A DNA stretch of 64,000 nt from Elymus sibiricus (Eukaryota > Streptophyta > Magnoliopsida > Poales > Poaceae), in assembly GCA_039707655.1 (NCBI GenBank), contig CM077665.1, forward strand, positions 85,251,954 through 85,315,953, written 5' to 3'. Below the pieces are notes generated by a model, which worked only from the letters and a program-made list of their open reading frames with translations, searched no databases and had not been told where the DNA came from. Of the stretch, positions 12,266-25,616 are shown one piece after another. A program made the position numbers and the translations under genes. Numbering within the stretch: position 1 is the first letter of the stretch; every line of letters begins with the position of its first letter.

Positions 12266-12312
12266 ATATATATTTATATATATAATGGGTATATATATAT
12301 AATGGGTATTTT
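12227..12312. repeat. (AAAT)n / (TA)n microsatellite
   Basis: Simple repeat of AAAT units followed by TATATA tracts, placed at the point where the tandem array is interrupted. Confidence 0.85.
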
Positions 12313-14002
12313 ATATTTGATCGCTAAACGCGGTCTTTATTAGCGTATGTGGTTATTCAAAATTCAGTTTACTATTCACCACGGTAGCAAACACTGTTCA
12401 CAACAGTATTTTCTATACACTTTACTATTCGGTACTATTTGCTTTACTATTCAGTACTATTTAGAACTATTTGCTTTACTATTTGTTACTATGCCAACTA
12501 TTGGTGCTTGTCTGGCTATTAATTAGGCTAATATTCTCTTATATGCAGGATTAATTAGCTGGTTATTTAAGACTATGTCCCGTTTGTGCTGCGGAGTTCG
12601 TGAAGTCCTACTCGGTACTCACCATATTTATCATTATGTTGCATCATATGTAGCTAGCTACGTTCACTTGATGGTTTTAATTGCAAATTTATAGGTTAAA
12701 TTCTTATCGTCTTCCCAGGCAGTTCCACCCGAAGAGAACACTTCTCTACGGCAACAAGGTTCTCATTCAACGCCACTCTGGACTACACAGAGAACAACAC
12801 ACGCAGAGGTTTCTCCTATAGGATCCCTAGCATAAGAACTCTTCCCATAAATTCAAAAATAGAAACACCAAATGAAACCAAGAAACTACATCATTTCAAC
12901 AACATAATTTACATATAGTTTTTCCCTTTCGGTAAACCCCGAAGGGATTACACACAAACTAAAGAGATTACCTTACAAATCCTGGCGATCGGAGCGCCTT
13001 CTTGACTACATTACCAAGTGGTGGTGGTGGCTGAAACTACTAAGGAGTGTCCTGGCTCGAGTGCTCTGGCTCTTGCTTGCTTCGCTTCTGCCTTCTGTCT
13101 CCTCAAGTCCTCCGTCTCTCCTCCTTTTATAGCTGCGAGACGGCTGCCAGCGATGCCTTCGGGAGCCTTCGCTCGGCTGCCAGCGATGCCCTTACTTATT
13201 TATTTTACATACGGTAGCATACACACGTGCCCTACTAGGGTATGGATAAGCGAGAGAGAGAGTGCCCGACAAACTTCAATCTTCAGGAATCTTCTCTTTT
13301 TTCACGTGGGCATTGTCTCTCGGTAGATAATTGGCTTGCCTCCAGCGTCTTCTAACATATGAGCAATATACAGGGATTGCTCACACCGTTGGCTCGATCT
13401 TTATGTCCGCCTTCTTCTTTGATGCAATATACTGGCGTCTGATGCATGACAATTTTTTTTTACACTGGGGGGTCTTCCCCGCCAATATTATTGATATACC
13501 ATATCAATATTCATATTCGAATCAATTATTCAGGGGAGGTCCTCCGCGCCCGAAAAATTGATAGCTATATCAATTCAAGTATATGGCCTATTGAATAATA
13601 CCTTAATATTCAGGCTGCTGCCCATGCCCTGCGATATCCATATGATCCTCATCTGAAAGATGAATATATATATGGCAGTTACCATCACTTGCGTTTTGTA
13701 TGTTGTATGTAGTATCTATCAAATCGGAGAGTATGTACGCGTAGTATGTAGTACATAATAATGTTTAGGTAGTATATATACTATTTTTTGATAGTATGTA
13801 TCGTATTTTGAGTATGCTCTTTTTTACATACAAATATATACGTATTTTACAAATATAATAAAAACCATGGGTCAACTTGTAATTTTTAATGTAACACACT
13901 TTGAAAAATCTTATATATAGTATATGAACATATTTAAAATGATAAATTAGTATATATACTACCACATGCTAGTATATGGAACATGTGGGGTAACTACCCC
14001 TC

Positions 14003-14003
<1 letters not shown>
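12313..14003. other. Unassigned insertion into the tandem array
   Basis: Contains degenerate short repeats of TACTATTYRGTACTATTTG at about 12370-12490. On the minus strand there is a good TATA box, CTATAAAAGGAGG (plus coordinates about 13121-13133), with CT/GA-rich sequence around it. This could mark an LTR or other promoter read leftwards, but no ends, primer-binding site or coding domain are seen. Frames at 13018-13561 have no recognisable content. Confidence 0.3.

Positions 14004-14064
<61 letters not shown>
14004..14064. repeat. (TA)n microsatellite
   Basis: About 60 bp of uninterrupted TA. The apparent Ile-Tyr ORFs across it are artefacts. Confidence 0.95.
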
Positions 14065-14066
<2 letters not shown>

Positions 14067-16009
14067 TGTCTCTATCTCTCTCACTCAATCTCACAAGTGG
14101 GCTTGCTTGAATATTTTTGGCAAACAAAAAATCTCCTGTATGAATGTTCCAAGAAATGGAAGTTGGAAGCTCAAATATCAAAAGCTATTTTTTCTGAACT
14201 TCAAACTTTTGAAAGTTGAAGTTTCAAAATATTCAAAAAAATCTGAAAGCTGGGCCACGAGTATTGTAAAACGGTACTATAACTTTAGAAAGTGCTAAAA
14301 ATCTTTCCAACAATTAGAAATAGCCAAATATGAAAACTTGCCAAAAATGAAAAAATATCCTATGGGGATTTGACCGCACTAGGGTAGGGGCGCGATGTCC
14401 CGCCAATTAGTCACACCCTCTTAAAAATATATGTAACGACACCAATGCATTCTATGAAAGTATGACCAATAGCGTCACATTAGAACTTTTTCCTTGGAAA
14501 AACAGGCAACAAGCACTACGCGGATGGATGACACCACGAAACCCATAAACAAGGCCCAAAATTCAAGACACTGTACATTAATGTGTGATGTTGGTGCACC
14601 CATGCACAACACGACTCTCGATGATTTTGCTGCCGTTTCTAGATGGGGCACTTTTAGCATGAAATGCCCCCATGACGTCTATCTGCGCCCATAGCTAACC
14701 CCGACCACACGCTCCCATACGCTAGGCACAACGGTTGTCGCTAAGTGCAGGCAGCCACCTTGCGACTTCCTTCTCTCATCCGACTCTCTCTGTCACAAGT
14801 GGGCTCACCCTTGTGTTTTTAGTAGCTTTTTTACTCATGTATAAAGGTAAAAATATTTGGAAAAGCCCATTTTTTGAAATTCAAAATTGAAAGTTGATTT
14901 TTTCTTTCAAAAGTTCAAAATTTTGAAATTCGAAATTTTGGAAGGTCCACATTCTGAAAAGAGGGCCAAGATTTTTTTAATCCAATACTATAACTTCTGA
15001 AGGAGCCAAAAGAACTTTCAAAACATATAAATTGCCATATATGGAAAGTTGACTAAAATGAAAAAATATACCATATTAGGATTTGACTACACTAGGACAA
15101 GGGCGCGAGCACCCACCAAGAGCCACCCAATAAATGTAATGACACTAATACTTTTATAGAGGTAAGACCAGTAACATCATGTTTTTTTGTAACTTTTTCT
15201 CCTGGAAAACACAAGCGACAAGCACGCGCGAATATACAATGCCACGAAACCCAAACAATCAAGGCCTCAAAATCCGAGGTTGTGTACATAAATATGTGAC
15301 ACAATCATACCCGCGTATAACACCGACGTTCACTGCCTTTTGATGTCGTGTCTAGATGGGATACTCTTAACATGAAACACTGCCTTGCGTCTATCTATGC
15401 CCGTAGTAGACCGCAACCATGTCTGCCTGGCACTGCGATTGTCGATACCTGCAGGGGGGCACCACATGGATTTCTCATGAATGAAGGTTTAAACAAATTG
15501 AAAATTCAAATTAGAAGTTCGAATTTTTGTAAAGCTCAAAAATTTGGAAGTTGAACTTTCAAAGAGTTCCAAAAATTGTTGTAAGTTTCAAATTCTAAAT
15601 GTCGGGCATGGATTTTTGAAAGTTGGTCTATAACTTCTAAAAGTGCCAAAAATTTGAAAAAACTGAAACAACCAAATATGGAAAGTTGCCAAAAATGAAA
15701 AAAAATATTGTTAGGATTCAATCGCGCCGTGACAAGGCCGCAAATGCCCTCCAGTTAGTCGTGCCCTCTTAACAATATGTAATGACACCAGTACATTTGT
15801 AGGAATAAGACCAATAGCGTTATAATTTTCATAACTTCCTTTGTGCGAAAACACAAGCGACAAGCACCGAGCGAATTTATGATGAAACGAAACCCGCGAC
15901 CAATGCCAGGAAATCCGAGTCGTGTACATGTAAATATTTGACACATGCACACCGACGTATAACCCAACGCTCGATGCTTATGTCGCCGCGTACATATGTA
16001 ATAAGTCCT

Positions 16010-16096
16010 CTTTGGATTGTAGGAATTGCACCGTAATTTTGTATGATTCCAATTCTTAGGAATTTTTATAAGGAATTGCTTTGCATCAAAGGAGTG
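16010..16096. repeat. Short dispersed repeat (ATTCCAATTCTTAGG type), copy 1
   Basis: Contains GATTCCAATTCTTAGGAA, AAGGAATTGC and GATCAAAGGAG-like strings shared with about 19108-19172. It replaces part of a tandem-array unit. It is probably a small DNA-transposon derivative; no target duplication was resolved. Confidence 0.4.
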
Positions 16097-18189
16097 ATGC
16101 AAAATTGTAAGTTCAAATTTCCTAAAAGTTCAAATTCTGGAAGTTACTTATTTTGAAAGTTCAAGGTTTTGATAGTTCAAAATTTTAAAACTCCTGGAAG
16201 TTTCAAATTCTGGAAGCTGGGCGATGATTTTTGGAAAGCCGGTACTATAACTTCTGAAAGAGCCAAGAAACTTTAGGGAAACATACATTGCCAAATATGG
16301 GAATATGCTAAAAAACTGTCGGAATTTGACTGCACTAGGATAGGGGTGTGGCTTCCTAGTCGTGCCCCTCTTAACGGTATATACCGATAGTGATTCATGT
16401 TATGGAAGTATGACCAATAGCATCATTTTTCATAACTTCCCACGTAGAGAAACACAAGCATCAACCACCACACGAATATTTGATGCCCTAAAACTCACAA
16501 CCAAGGCCTGGAAACCCGAGGCCACATACGTAAATATGTGGTGCGGGTACACCGCACACCCACGTACAACCCTGCTTTTGTTGCTTTTGCTGAGCGTCCA
16601 AATAGGACACTCTTAACACGAAATGCCCCTCTTATGTCTATCTGTGTCCACAGTTGAGTCCGACCACACACACTCGTGCGTTCGACATGACTTCTACCAA
16701 TGTATGCAAGGAGATCACCTGGTGCGTACCCTTCCTTTCTCGTCTCGTATCTCTCTCACTCTACCACACACTCTCAGTAGTGGGCTCACACACATGTTTT
16801 TGAACAAACAAAACTTATCCTCTATGAAGGTTATGAAAAATTGGAAGTAGAAATTTATTGGAGTCCATTTTTAAAAAAGTTCAACTTTCATAATAGTTTA
16901 AATATCAATAGTATTTTTTTGAAACTTCAAACTTTTGAAAGTTGAAATTTCAAAACATTCAAACAACACTGAAAGATGGGCCACGAGTATTTCAAACTGG
17001 TACTATTACTTCAGAAAGTGCGAGAAAAACTTCCCAAAAACATAAATAGCTAAATATGGAAACTTTCCAAAAATGGGAAAAAATATCATGTGGGGATTTG
17101 ACCGCATACTAGGACAAGGGCGTGACTCCCCCCAGTTAGTTGTGCCCCTCTTATAATATGTAATGACACCAATACATTTATGGAAGTATGACCAATAGCG
17201 TCACATTTTCAGAACATTCTCCTTGAAAAAATAGGCAACAAGCACCGCGTGAATGAATGACACCACGAGGCCCACAAACAAGGCCCAAAATTCAAGATGT
17301 TGTACGTTAATGAGTGATGCAAGTACACCCACGCACAACCCGACACTTGATTCTTTTACCGCCGTGTCTGGATGTGACACTCTTAGCACGAAGCGCGTCC
17401 ATGATCCACACCCATAGTTTACCCAACCACCCTCACCCATGCGATGGGAACCGTGATTGTCGATACGTGCAGGGGGCACCATGCGGCCTTCCTTCCCTCT
17501 CTCGTCTCACTCTCTCACCAGTGGGCCCACCCTAATCTCTTTTCGTTGATTTTTCACTCATGTATAAAGGTCCAAAAAATTGGAAGGTCACATTTTTTGG
17601 AAGTTTGAATTTGAAAGTTAAATTTTTCAAATGTTTAAAGTTTTGAAAGTTGAAAATTTGAACGCTGGGCCAAGATTTTTTTCAAATCTGATACTATAAC
17701 TTCGAAAGTGCCAAAAGAACTTTCAAATAAAGAAATTTCCAAACATGGAAACTTGGAAAAAATGGGAAAAATAATATCATATCAGGATTTGTCTACACTA
17801 TGACAAGGGCACGACTACCTGTCAAGCTGCACCATATTAACAATATGTAATGGCACGAATACTTTTATAGAGCTAAGACCAACATCGTCATATTTTGGGA
17901 ATTTCCTCTATGGAAAATACAAGCGACAAGCCCCCACACGAATATACAAGGCCACGGAACCTAGAACCAAGGCCTTGAAATCCGATGTCGCATACGTAAA
18001 TATGTGATGCGAGCACACCTTCATACAACCCTCCACTCACTGCTTTTGTTGTCGTGTCTAGATGGGCTACTCTTAACATGAAACGGCTCCCAGACGTCTA
18101 TCCGCGCCCGTAGTTGACACTAACCACGTGCAACCCCTGCGACCGTGGTTGTCGGTACTTGCAGGGGCATCACGTGGCTTTCGCTCCCT

Positions 18190-18225
18190 CACTCGGCTCT
18201 CTCTCTCTCCCCCCCCCCACACACA

Positions 18226-18262
<37 letters not shown>
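18190..18262. repeat. CT-rich microsatellite
   Basis: CT runs interrupted by poly-C and CA. This is an expansion of the CT-rich segment present in every unit of the tandem array. Confidence 0.85.
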
Positions 18263-18610
18263 ACTGTTGGGCCCGCCCGTATGTTTTTTCTCAGCTCTTT
18301 TCTCATGTATGCAGGTTTAAAACAACAAAGGTTCAAATTATTTGCAAGTTTGAATATTCTAAAAGTTTAAATTTCAGAAGTTGTTTTTCCAAAAGTTCAA
18401 AGTTTTGAAATTTAGAAAGTTTCAAAAATTGCCGTCGGCATATTTTTTTGAAAGTCGGTACTATAACTTCTAGAACTGACAAAAATTGAAAAACTAAAAT
18501 TCCTAAATATGGAAATTTGCTGAAAATGAAAAAAAAATCCTGTCAAGATTTGGTCACGCGAGGGCTGCGGATGCCCTCCAATTAGTTGTGCCTCACCATG
18601 TGCATTTTAA

Positions 18611-19399
18611 AACCGAACCAAACAACCATACCGAGAAAAACTGAACCGATTCTAATTTTTTGGTTTATGGTATGGTATGAAATCTAAAAACCATACAGAA
18701 ATTGGTTTTTTGGGTATAAAACCGAAATATTCGGTAAACCGAAATTACTGAGGCCCAGCCCAGCCCACTAAAAATAGAGCACACACAGTTCTGAAATTAG
18801 CAGCCCAAATAGCACACCACCACACGCTCCGAGCGACCCAACCGGCCAAGCCCACTCGTCCTGACCCCGGTCAGATCCGGCTGCTGGTTGTGCGCGCCGC
18901 CCACGAGCAGCCGGCGGAGCAGCAGAGAACCACGGCCGGCGACGCGCTAGCCACCCTTGCAGCTGCAGCCTCGCTCCCGGCTCCTTGCTTGGCTGCACCA
19001 CACAACCATGATATGATAGAATTGGTTGCTGCTACACACTCTGATTGATGTTGTGCGTGTTCTTGTTCAGATGAATAGTTTTTCCATATATGTTGTGCAA
19101 TGGTATTTCATACGATTCCAATTCTTAGGATTTTTTTTTTACAAGGAATTGCCTTTGGATCAAAGGAGTCCTATGGACTGGATTCCTACACGCCCATACG
19201 GATGTGAACATCCACCTCGACATCTCTCTATGATTCATCAATCAATCACATAAGACAAGACACGTTTCTAGTGATCCACCCAAACGGCCATTGGTGCGTG
19301 TTTCGCGACCCTCTAATCCACGTTGGCAAACTTATCAGTTCCCAATGCTTATCATGCTTATCATCATATTTCCGGGCCTCTCAATCCAAACGAAATCTG
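18611..19399. other. Unassigned stretch with a dispersed repeat
   Basis: About 18600-18760 has repeated AAACCGAA / AAACCATAC motifs. About 19108-19172 is a second copy of the ATTCCAATTCTTAGG repeat seen at 16010. An open frame on the minus strand at 18768-19001 is Ala/Arg-rich and has no recognisable domain. Confidence 0.3.
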
Positions 19400-21528
19400 T
19401 TATGTGCCCGCAAATGCCAAGCGGTTCAGTGGACAACAGCCTGGGCGGTTAGCCTCACACCGCACGCGTTAGGTTAGTTAGCCCCTAACCAGGGATCGAT
19501 GAGACGATGACCCGCACCGCACTGCACCGCTCCACGCCGCATCGCGCCGCGCGGTCGACGGACGGACGAGGGAGCCGGTGGGTTTCGTCCGGTTGCCTAG
19601 TGACGCCACGACCATCACACCGGCGCACGCAGGCTCGTGCATGTCCCATGCGTGCGGCCACGGAGGCTGACGGGCGCTCGCGTGGACGCGATCGCCGCGT
19701 GAGGAAGGAGTAGGAGGAGGAGGAGGAGGATCGACCACTTGTCCCGCAAACGGTCGCCCCTGCCGCGCGAGCTTGCTTGATGGAGGGACGCATGCAGATC
19801 AGTTGCGAGGATGTCCATTAGCGCTTTAAGAAAAGTAGGTAGGATGGCTTGTTGGATAAGCGGGTTTCGCTTGGATTTTGGCTCGGGGGAGTCGGTTTGT
19901 TGGTAAGTACTAGGTAGGTATGGATCGTTGATGATCGATTGTGGAGTGCATGATTGTGGCTCCCTCTTCTCGGTGCAATTGCATAACACTTGTTCTTTCT
20001 GCAAGGGGATTGCATAGCACTTGTTAGCATCTATACACACAAAAAAATGTAATTTATATGCCGAGGGGTCAATCCGTAGTAAAATATTTTTATTATAATT
20101 AATTTATAAGATAGGTTTGTGTTTGCAATGCATATATTATTCAAAATTTCATCACAAAAAACGAACCCTAATTAGGATGGAACGTGTCCTCTCTGGTGTC
20201 CCTCGAGAGAACGAGTGTGCGCTTTGGGTGGTTCTCGCGGGAGAAGAGGTCGTTCCCTCTGAAAAACCACTCCCAGCAAACGCTCAAAGGGGGCTCTCCC
20301 CTGCACACTCTACCCTCCCCCCTGCTCAACACCCTCTGGTCACACGCTATCCAAGAGAAATTACCATGCTTTGAAAATGTTATGAGCAAAAAAAATTGCC
20401 ATGTTGCCGTGTGTGCAAAGATTGCCATGCCGCGGCATGGAAGAATTACTGTGTTACCTATTCAGACACTGCCATGCTAGAGAGACAGATGATTGTCATA
20501 CTATATACAAAAAGAATAATCATCCTACAACAAAGAAAGTTGCCACAAAATGTTCATGGTTTGTCATGCTACAACATGGAGAATTGTCATATTGCAATAG
20601 AGAAATTGTCATGTTGCATCAGAATAAACTGCCATGCTACACATAGAAATTGTCATGCTTATACCAAAAGAATGTCAATGTTCAAAAAATTGCATCGTTC
20701 GCCGGGTGGAGGGGGGGGGGGGGGGGGGTTGGCTGGAGCGAACATTTTCATAATTTCGATTCGTTCGCTCAGGGTGGGTGGTGGAGTGAACAGGTGACCC
20801 ATGAGAAGCGCCAGCTATCATGCGCCGTGTGAGGAGATCGGACGCGCCACAAGGTCTTCCCTACAAAAACCGTGCCCAGAGAACGTCGGTTCCATAAGGT
20901 TTCCATGAAAAATAGTCCAGTTTCAGTGGCAATATCGAAATATATAACACCTCATAATGAGGAGTTGTGCAGTCCAGTAACCATGATGTGGAAAAACCCT
21001 AGCCGCCTCCCGACGCTCTCGGGCGACTTCATAGACACCACTACCCCCAAAAAACTCGACCCCCACCGTCACTAGAGGAGGTCGACATAAGTTTTGGTGT
21101 TACGCTTACACGGCTCCCCGTGCCTCGCTAGCGGTGGTTCTAGGGTTCTTCCTGTTGTCGCTTGGTGCCTGCCTTATGTGGCATGTGCCGGCTCACCCTC
21201 CTACATCCGACGCACAAAGGTGTCATCTTTATCCCTGTCTGCGGTGAGGACGCATCGGGATTCATGCAGAGCACATCCTAGTTGGTGTGACACTCTATGG
21301 GTGCATTTATTACTAGCCTCATGTGCTGCTCTGGCCATGGCTGGTCGGTTGCGGTGCCGGTTATGTTTTGAGAGAAATCCCATCTCATATCAAGTGTCCG
21401 AGCTAACCACGGAAACATTAATGCATCATTTACCTCGATAGATGCATGATCCTAGAGTTGCACATCTGTTCCTAGCATCCGGGCAACCAATGTCGTGTTG
21501 CTGCTCCCTATGGCTAGCGTAAAACCTT
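19400..21528. repeat. Block A, left part (paralogue of block B)
   Basis: Colinear with 50520-53165. Shared landmarks are TTAGTTAGCCCCTAACCAGGG, GAGGATGTCCATTAGYGCTTTAAG, TGTTTGCAATGCATAT, GAACGCTC-type strings, a run of GCCATG repeats, and the GATGCATGAT..GTTCCTAGC region. Frames such as 21094-21441 are weakly conserved between the copies and match nothing I recognise. It may be a fragment of a large DNA transposon or of a duplicated locus; the class is unknown. The right end is interrupted by a LINE. Confidence 0.65.
20370..20665. repeat. TTGCCATG degenerate array in block A
   Basis: The motif TTG(C/T)CATG(C/T)T followed by ACAACATGG- or GCAACA-type sequence recurs about ten times at irregular 25-40-bp steps. 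The paralogous block B carries the same array at about 51835-52215. Confidence 0.6.
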
Positions 21529-22008
21529 TTTTTGAAAGGTCAAAGATAGTTACAAATATATAATATCACATGTTAGTTACAAATTACATCTCTAGTTTGT
21601 ACTCTCAGGAAAACTAGGTGCCCTAGTTCAAGCCATCAGGCCAGCCTTTCTAGAGGCAGGAGGATGACTTGTGTTCTAGGAGAGGACAAAGAGGAAGGGT
21701 TAGAGAGGGAGTTACACAACCATGTCAAGGAGTGAGGTAATGAAACCGGTGAGTGAGGGTTTAACCCTATGGCTTAGTAGCGCGTTCCTTCCACGAGTTA
21801 AAAGAATGTGGGATTCTTTGGAAGATCACGCCATTACGTTCTTTCTAAATGCTCCATGCTACTACCATGAATACTTCCATAAACATGGGGGATTGTCATC
21901 TCTGTTTTCCATGATGGATCAAAGTCAACATGTTCCCGTTGGCTGTCCAAGAAATGCCGAGAGCAGCCCAACATTGTTGGGTAAGAGGACACCTGAAGAA
22001 TAGATGTT

Positions 22009-25000
22009 CTACCGTTTCTTCCTTCGTTTGGTTGCAAATGATGCATTCGGTTCCACCCCCACATTATAATGTCTCCTTTTCATCATGTTTTTAGTGTTGA
22101 CTCTGTCAGCAAGGAGTAGCCACGTGAAAACCTTTGTTTTCATAGTGTCTTTAGATTTCCGGATCCAATTAAATGCTTCATCAGCCATCACATTTCTGAA
22201 TTAAAATTTGTAGTATCTTGCGGTCGTGTAGCATGGGCCCCATGAGCAGACCCAAACATCTTGGTCAGCACTAGTTGGCACTATGTCTGCAGTCAATTCC
22301 TGGAGATCCCTCAGTTTGGCTCTTGCTTGCATGTAGAGGGGCAGTTGGAAGCCATTTCATACATTGTCCATCGCTAAGAAGGTAGCAACGGAGGCATCTT
22401 CAAGCTTGGAGAAAGATAAGGCTCCCGGGAACGGGGTTTCTAGGACTTGATCTTTCCACAGGTCTTTCCAAAAGAGCACTGAAGTGCCATCACCAACCTA
22501 GACCAATGTGGTTCCTCGATAGATATCACTCAGACTCATGACATCGCGCCACCAAAAAGATCTGCGCGCCTCCGTTGCATGGGGTACCTTGTTCACATAG
22601 TATGTCTGCCAAATAAGGTGTACCCAGGGCACATCTCTTTTGTTGTAGAAGTTGTGTAGATACTTCATGAATAGGGCCACATTCTGGGTTTTGATATCCA
22701 GGATCCCAAGCCCCCCACGATTCTTTGGTCGACACATGAGGTCCTAGGCAGCGAGTGAATTGCTGGTTTCCCCTTGATATGTTTTCTTTCGCCATAGATA
22801 TCTTCTGGGGATCTTATTGAGATGCTCGATCAATTTTGGAGGGAATTTTAGTGTGCATATGGGGTAAACCATCATGGATGTGATCAGGGAATTCAGCAGT
22901 GTCAGCTTGCTACCATAATCAAGTATGCACAGAGAGGAGGATAGCTTGCGTTCTGTGCGTTCAACAATTGGCATCATATCTATGATCGATGGTCTTGTTG
23001 TCCCTATCGGCAATCCCAAGTAGGAGGACGACATTGTACCAATGGAGCATTGCCAGTGTTGTGCTAGCTCAGCCACCAAGTCATCTTCCACATTGATTGG
23101 TACTAACATAGATTTTTGGAAATTTATTTTGAGCCCAATGGAGTCGGCGTAATCAACCAAGAGCTGCTTCATGTGTTTGACTTGGGCCGGATAGGCAGTC
23201 ATAACTAGGATGGTGTCGTCAGCATATTGTATAACAGGGTAATCCGTGTTTCCTCTGGCCGGAATTGGCAATTGGAGTTTTTGTTGCCTATGAGCGTCAT
23301 TGATCGCCGCTTGCAACAGGTCAGCCGCGAGGACAAAGATTAGCGGGGAGAGTGGATGCCCCTGTCGCACTCCATAGCGGCACTGGAGTTGACGGCTCGA
23401 TATACAATTGAGCAGTACCGAGGAGGTGCCAGATTCAAAAATCCTTTTGATCTAGTTTAACCAACGGTCAAGAAACCCCATGTGTTGCATGATCTCTAAC
23501 ATAAAGGAGTGCTCGATCGTATCAAACACTTTCGCAAAATCCAGCTTAAGCAGGATGATCGACTCCCCAGACTGAGACTGCTTACACTGGCGAATGTACT
23601 CGAATGCCCAAGCCTGGAAATTGTATTGATCTAATTTTTTTAAAAACCATACTGATTCTTCTGTATGATCTTGAGCACCACTTTTTGCAGTCTATTGGCC
23701 AGGATTTTTGTTATAATTTTCATACAACAATTTAGGAGTGTGATTGGCCGATAATCATTAGCAGTCTCAGGAGAGCTGATTTTCGGAATGAGGGTCATGA
23801 ATCCTGAGTTGATACTTGTGAGGTCTAGGTTTCCTTTGTAGAATTCCTCGCACATTTTGTAGAAGTCTGTTTTTATAATGTGCTAGCAAGATTTCAAGAA
23901 TTGGTCGTTAAATCCATCAGGGTCGGGCGCTCTGCCATTGGGCATTGTTCTCACCACTTCATCAATTTCAGAATGAGTAAACGACGTAGAAATGGTTTCT
24001 AGACCATCAATCTTTTTGATGATAGCGGGGAGGTCAAATTTCATGGTGGGTGGAGATGATTTCCCAAGCCTTTTTTGTATGTATTGAAAAGAATGGCTTC
24101 CTTGGAGTTATGATCCATGACCACAGTTCCATCTGAGAGCTTGCGAGTGGCAATAGAGTTTCTTCGGTATCTCTGTGTGGCTAGGGCATGAAACAATTTT
24201 GCGTTTTCAGCGCCAAATTTCATATATCTAATGGTGCATCTTTTCCTCCAGTACTCATTTTGGAATTATAATAGTAGGAGTAGGTGATTTTTGACAATGC
24301 GTATGAAATTGGTTTCTGGGATGGAGAGAGTTCTTTGATCTTCTAGCCCATCAAGTTCAGTTAAGGCCTGGTTGCAATTTTGGATGAGGATGGTAAGTCT
24401 AGAGATGCCTTTGCTCCATTTCTTGAGATCATACCGTAGATTCTTTAGTTTTTGTTGCAGATTGCAGCTGCTGCACTACTGGCATGGCAGGGTTTGTTCC
24501 AAGATGTTGTAACCACCTGAAAGAAGTTCTGGTGGTTGATCCAATAATTCTCAAACCGGAATAACTTGCTCTTGGGTATGCTTGTTTCGATGTTAACCAC
24601 ACATGGAGAGTAATCAGAAACGGGTTTGCCCAATGTGGTCACCGTAGTGTTTGGGAAGGTCTGCGTCCAGTGACATGATGAGAAGAACTAATATAGTTGC
24701 TCTAATACTGGGTCGTGCTGCATATTACTCCATGTGTAGGAACAACCTTTCAGGGGCAGTTCAACTAGGGCTTGAGCTCTTATAATATCATCAAACATCA
24801 GAATGTCATTAGTGTCCCCTCCTGGCTTGTTTCTATTTTTAGAAGATCTAATAAAGTTATAATATCCTACTAGCAGCCAATCTTCAGAATCCGGAATGGT
24901 TAGATCATACAACCATGTGGTGAAATCAACACGATCAGGGCCATGGTAGGGTTCGTTGATGTTTTAAGTGTCCAAACATTGTTAGAGATTTTGTATTGGA

Positions 25001-25166
25001 AAGACAGACCCAGAGCAAATGAATTAGAAAAACATAAGGACCCATCTAAAGCTGAACCATTCCAGATCGTAATACTACCTCCAGAAGCCCCACATGAAGG
25101 TACATAGGAAAATTTATCGAAGCGTTTGGGGAAGAAAGTTTTAACAAAAGCCAAATCAAAATGCAA
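22009..25166 (-). pseudogene. LINE ORF2 remnant: endonuclease, reverse transcriptase, zf-RVT
   Basis: Pieces in different frames, in element order: 25166-24900 and 24912-24688 (endonuclease-like, WLLVGYYNF and CSYTWSN); 24642-24445; 24223-24041; 23855-23640 (start of RT, LIPKISSPETANDYRPITLL); 23370-22744 (RT core with RQGHPLSPLIF and the catalytic YADD near 23215-23226); 22737-22498 (CRPKNRGGLGILDIKTQN); 22191-22009 (FTWLLLADRVNT). The catalytic box survives, but at least two frame changes and several stops break the ORF. The family assignment is firm. Confidence 0.9.
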
Positions 25167-25403
25167 TCATTTAGTCTCTTGTAGGCAAATCACATCACAC
25201 CCACGAATTCTACTACATTTTTGATAGCTAAGAGTTTCTTGTCTGAATTTATTCCACGCACATTCCAAACAAGCACATTCCATTGTTGCTTGCATGACAT
25301 GCGACTAGGCATCAAGTAGATGAGGAGGATGAGCCCCCCTTGTCAGCCATAAGCTTGTCGTTGGAGAGATCTTCCGCGGGAATGCCGCACTTGCCAGTGT
25401 CAA

Positions 25404-25616
25404 TCATCTATAGCCCCGGGATCGGTGTTGGGGGGGGGGGGGGGGCACAACGCTGCTGACAGCAGAAGTTGTGTTGGTTAGGTTAACAGTAGCAGGGACT
25501 TGGCAAGTTTTGACCTTGCTCTTGCTCACCCGCGATTTAGTCAGTGATGGGGCCTTGAAGACATCATATTTATTTGCACGGGTACTACGACGCAGCATGG
25601 TTTCATCAATTTCCAA
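25404..25616 (-). pseudogene. LINE ORF1 C-terminal remnant
   Basis: The frame contains LRRSTRANKYDVFKAP and SKSKVKTCQVP, the style of tail found at the C terminus of ORF1-like proteins in grass LINEs. It is followed by a Pro-rich end coded across a poly-G/C run near 25430-25446. Only the tail is present, which supports 5' truncation. Confidence 0.6.

Larger units (their letters stand above)
14070..18610. repeat. Degenerate tandem array, period about 0.62-0.77 kb, seven units
   Basis: Seven further units recur head to tail. The core GGTACTATAACTTCTGAAAG, or a close variant, falls near 14272, 14985, 15628, 16245, 17000, 17690 and 18455. The block related to GTCTATCTGCGCCCGTAGTT falls near 14680, 15393, 16640, 17405 and 18097; it is missing near 16000, where an unrelated short repeat replaces it. 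Each unit also has a CT-rich run followed by AGTGGGCTCAC and a CAATATGTAATGACACCAAT segment. No protein is encoded. It may be an internal or subterminal array of a DNA transposon, but I see no transposase or terminal repeats. Confidence 0.7.

Noticed and set aside
13966..14298. Frames coding Ile-Tyr repeats (also at 34170-34497) and Arg-Glu repeats (47817-48128)
   Set aside because: Translations of TA and GA microsatellites.
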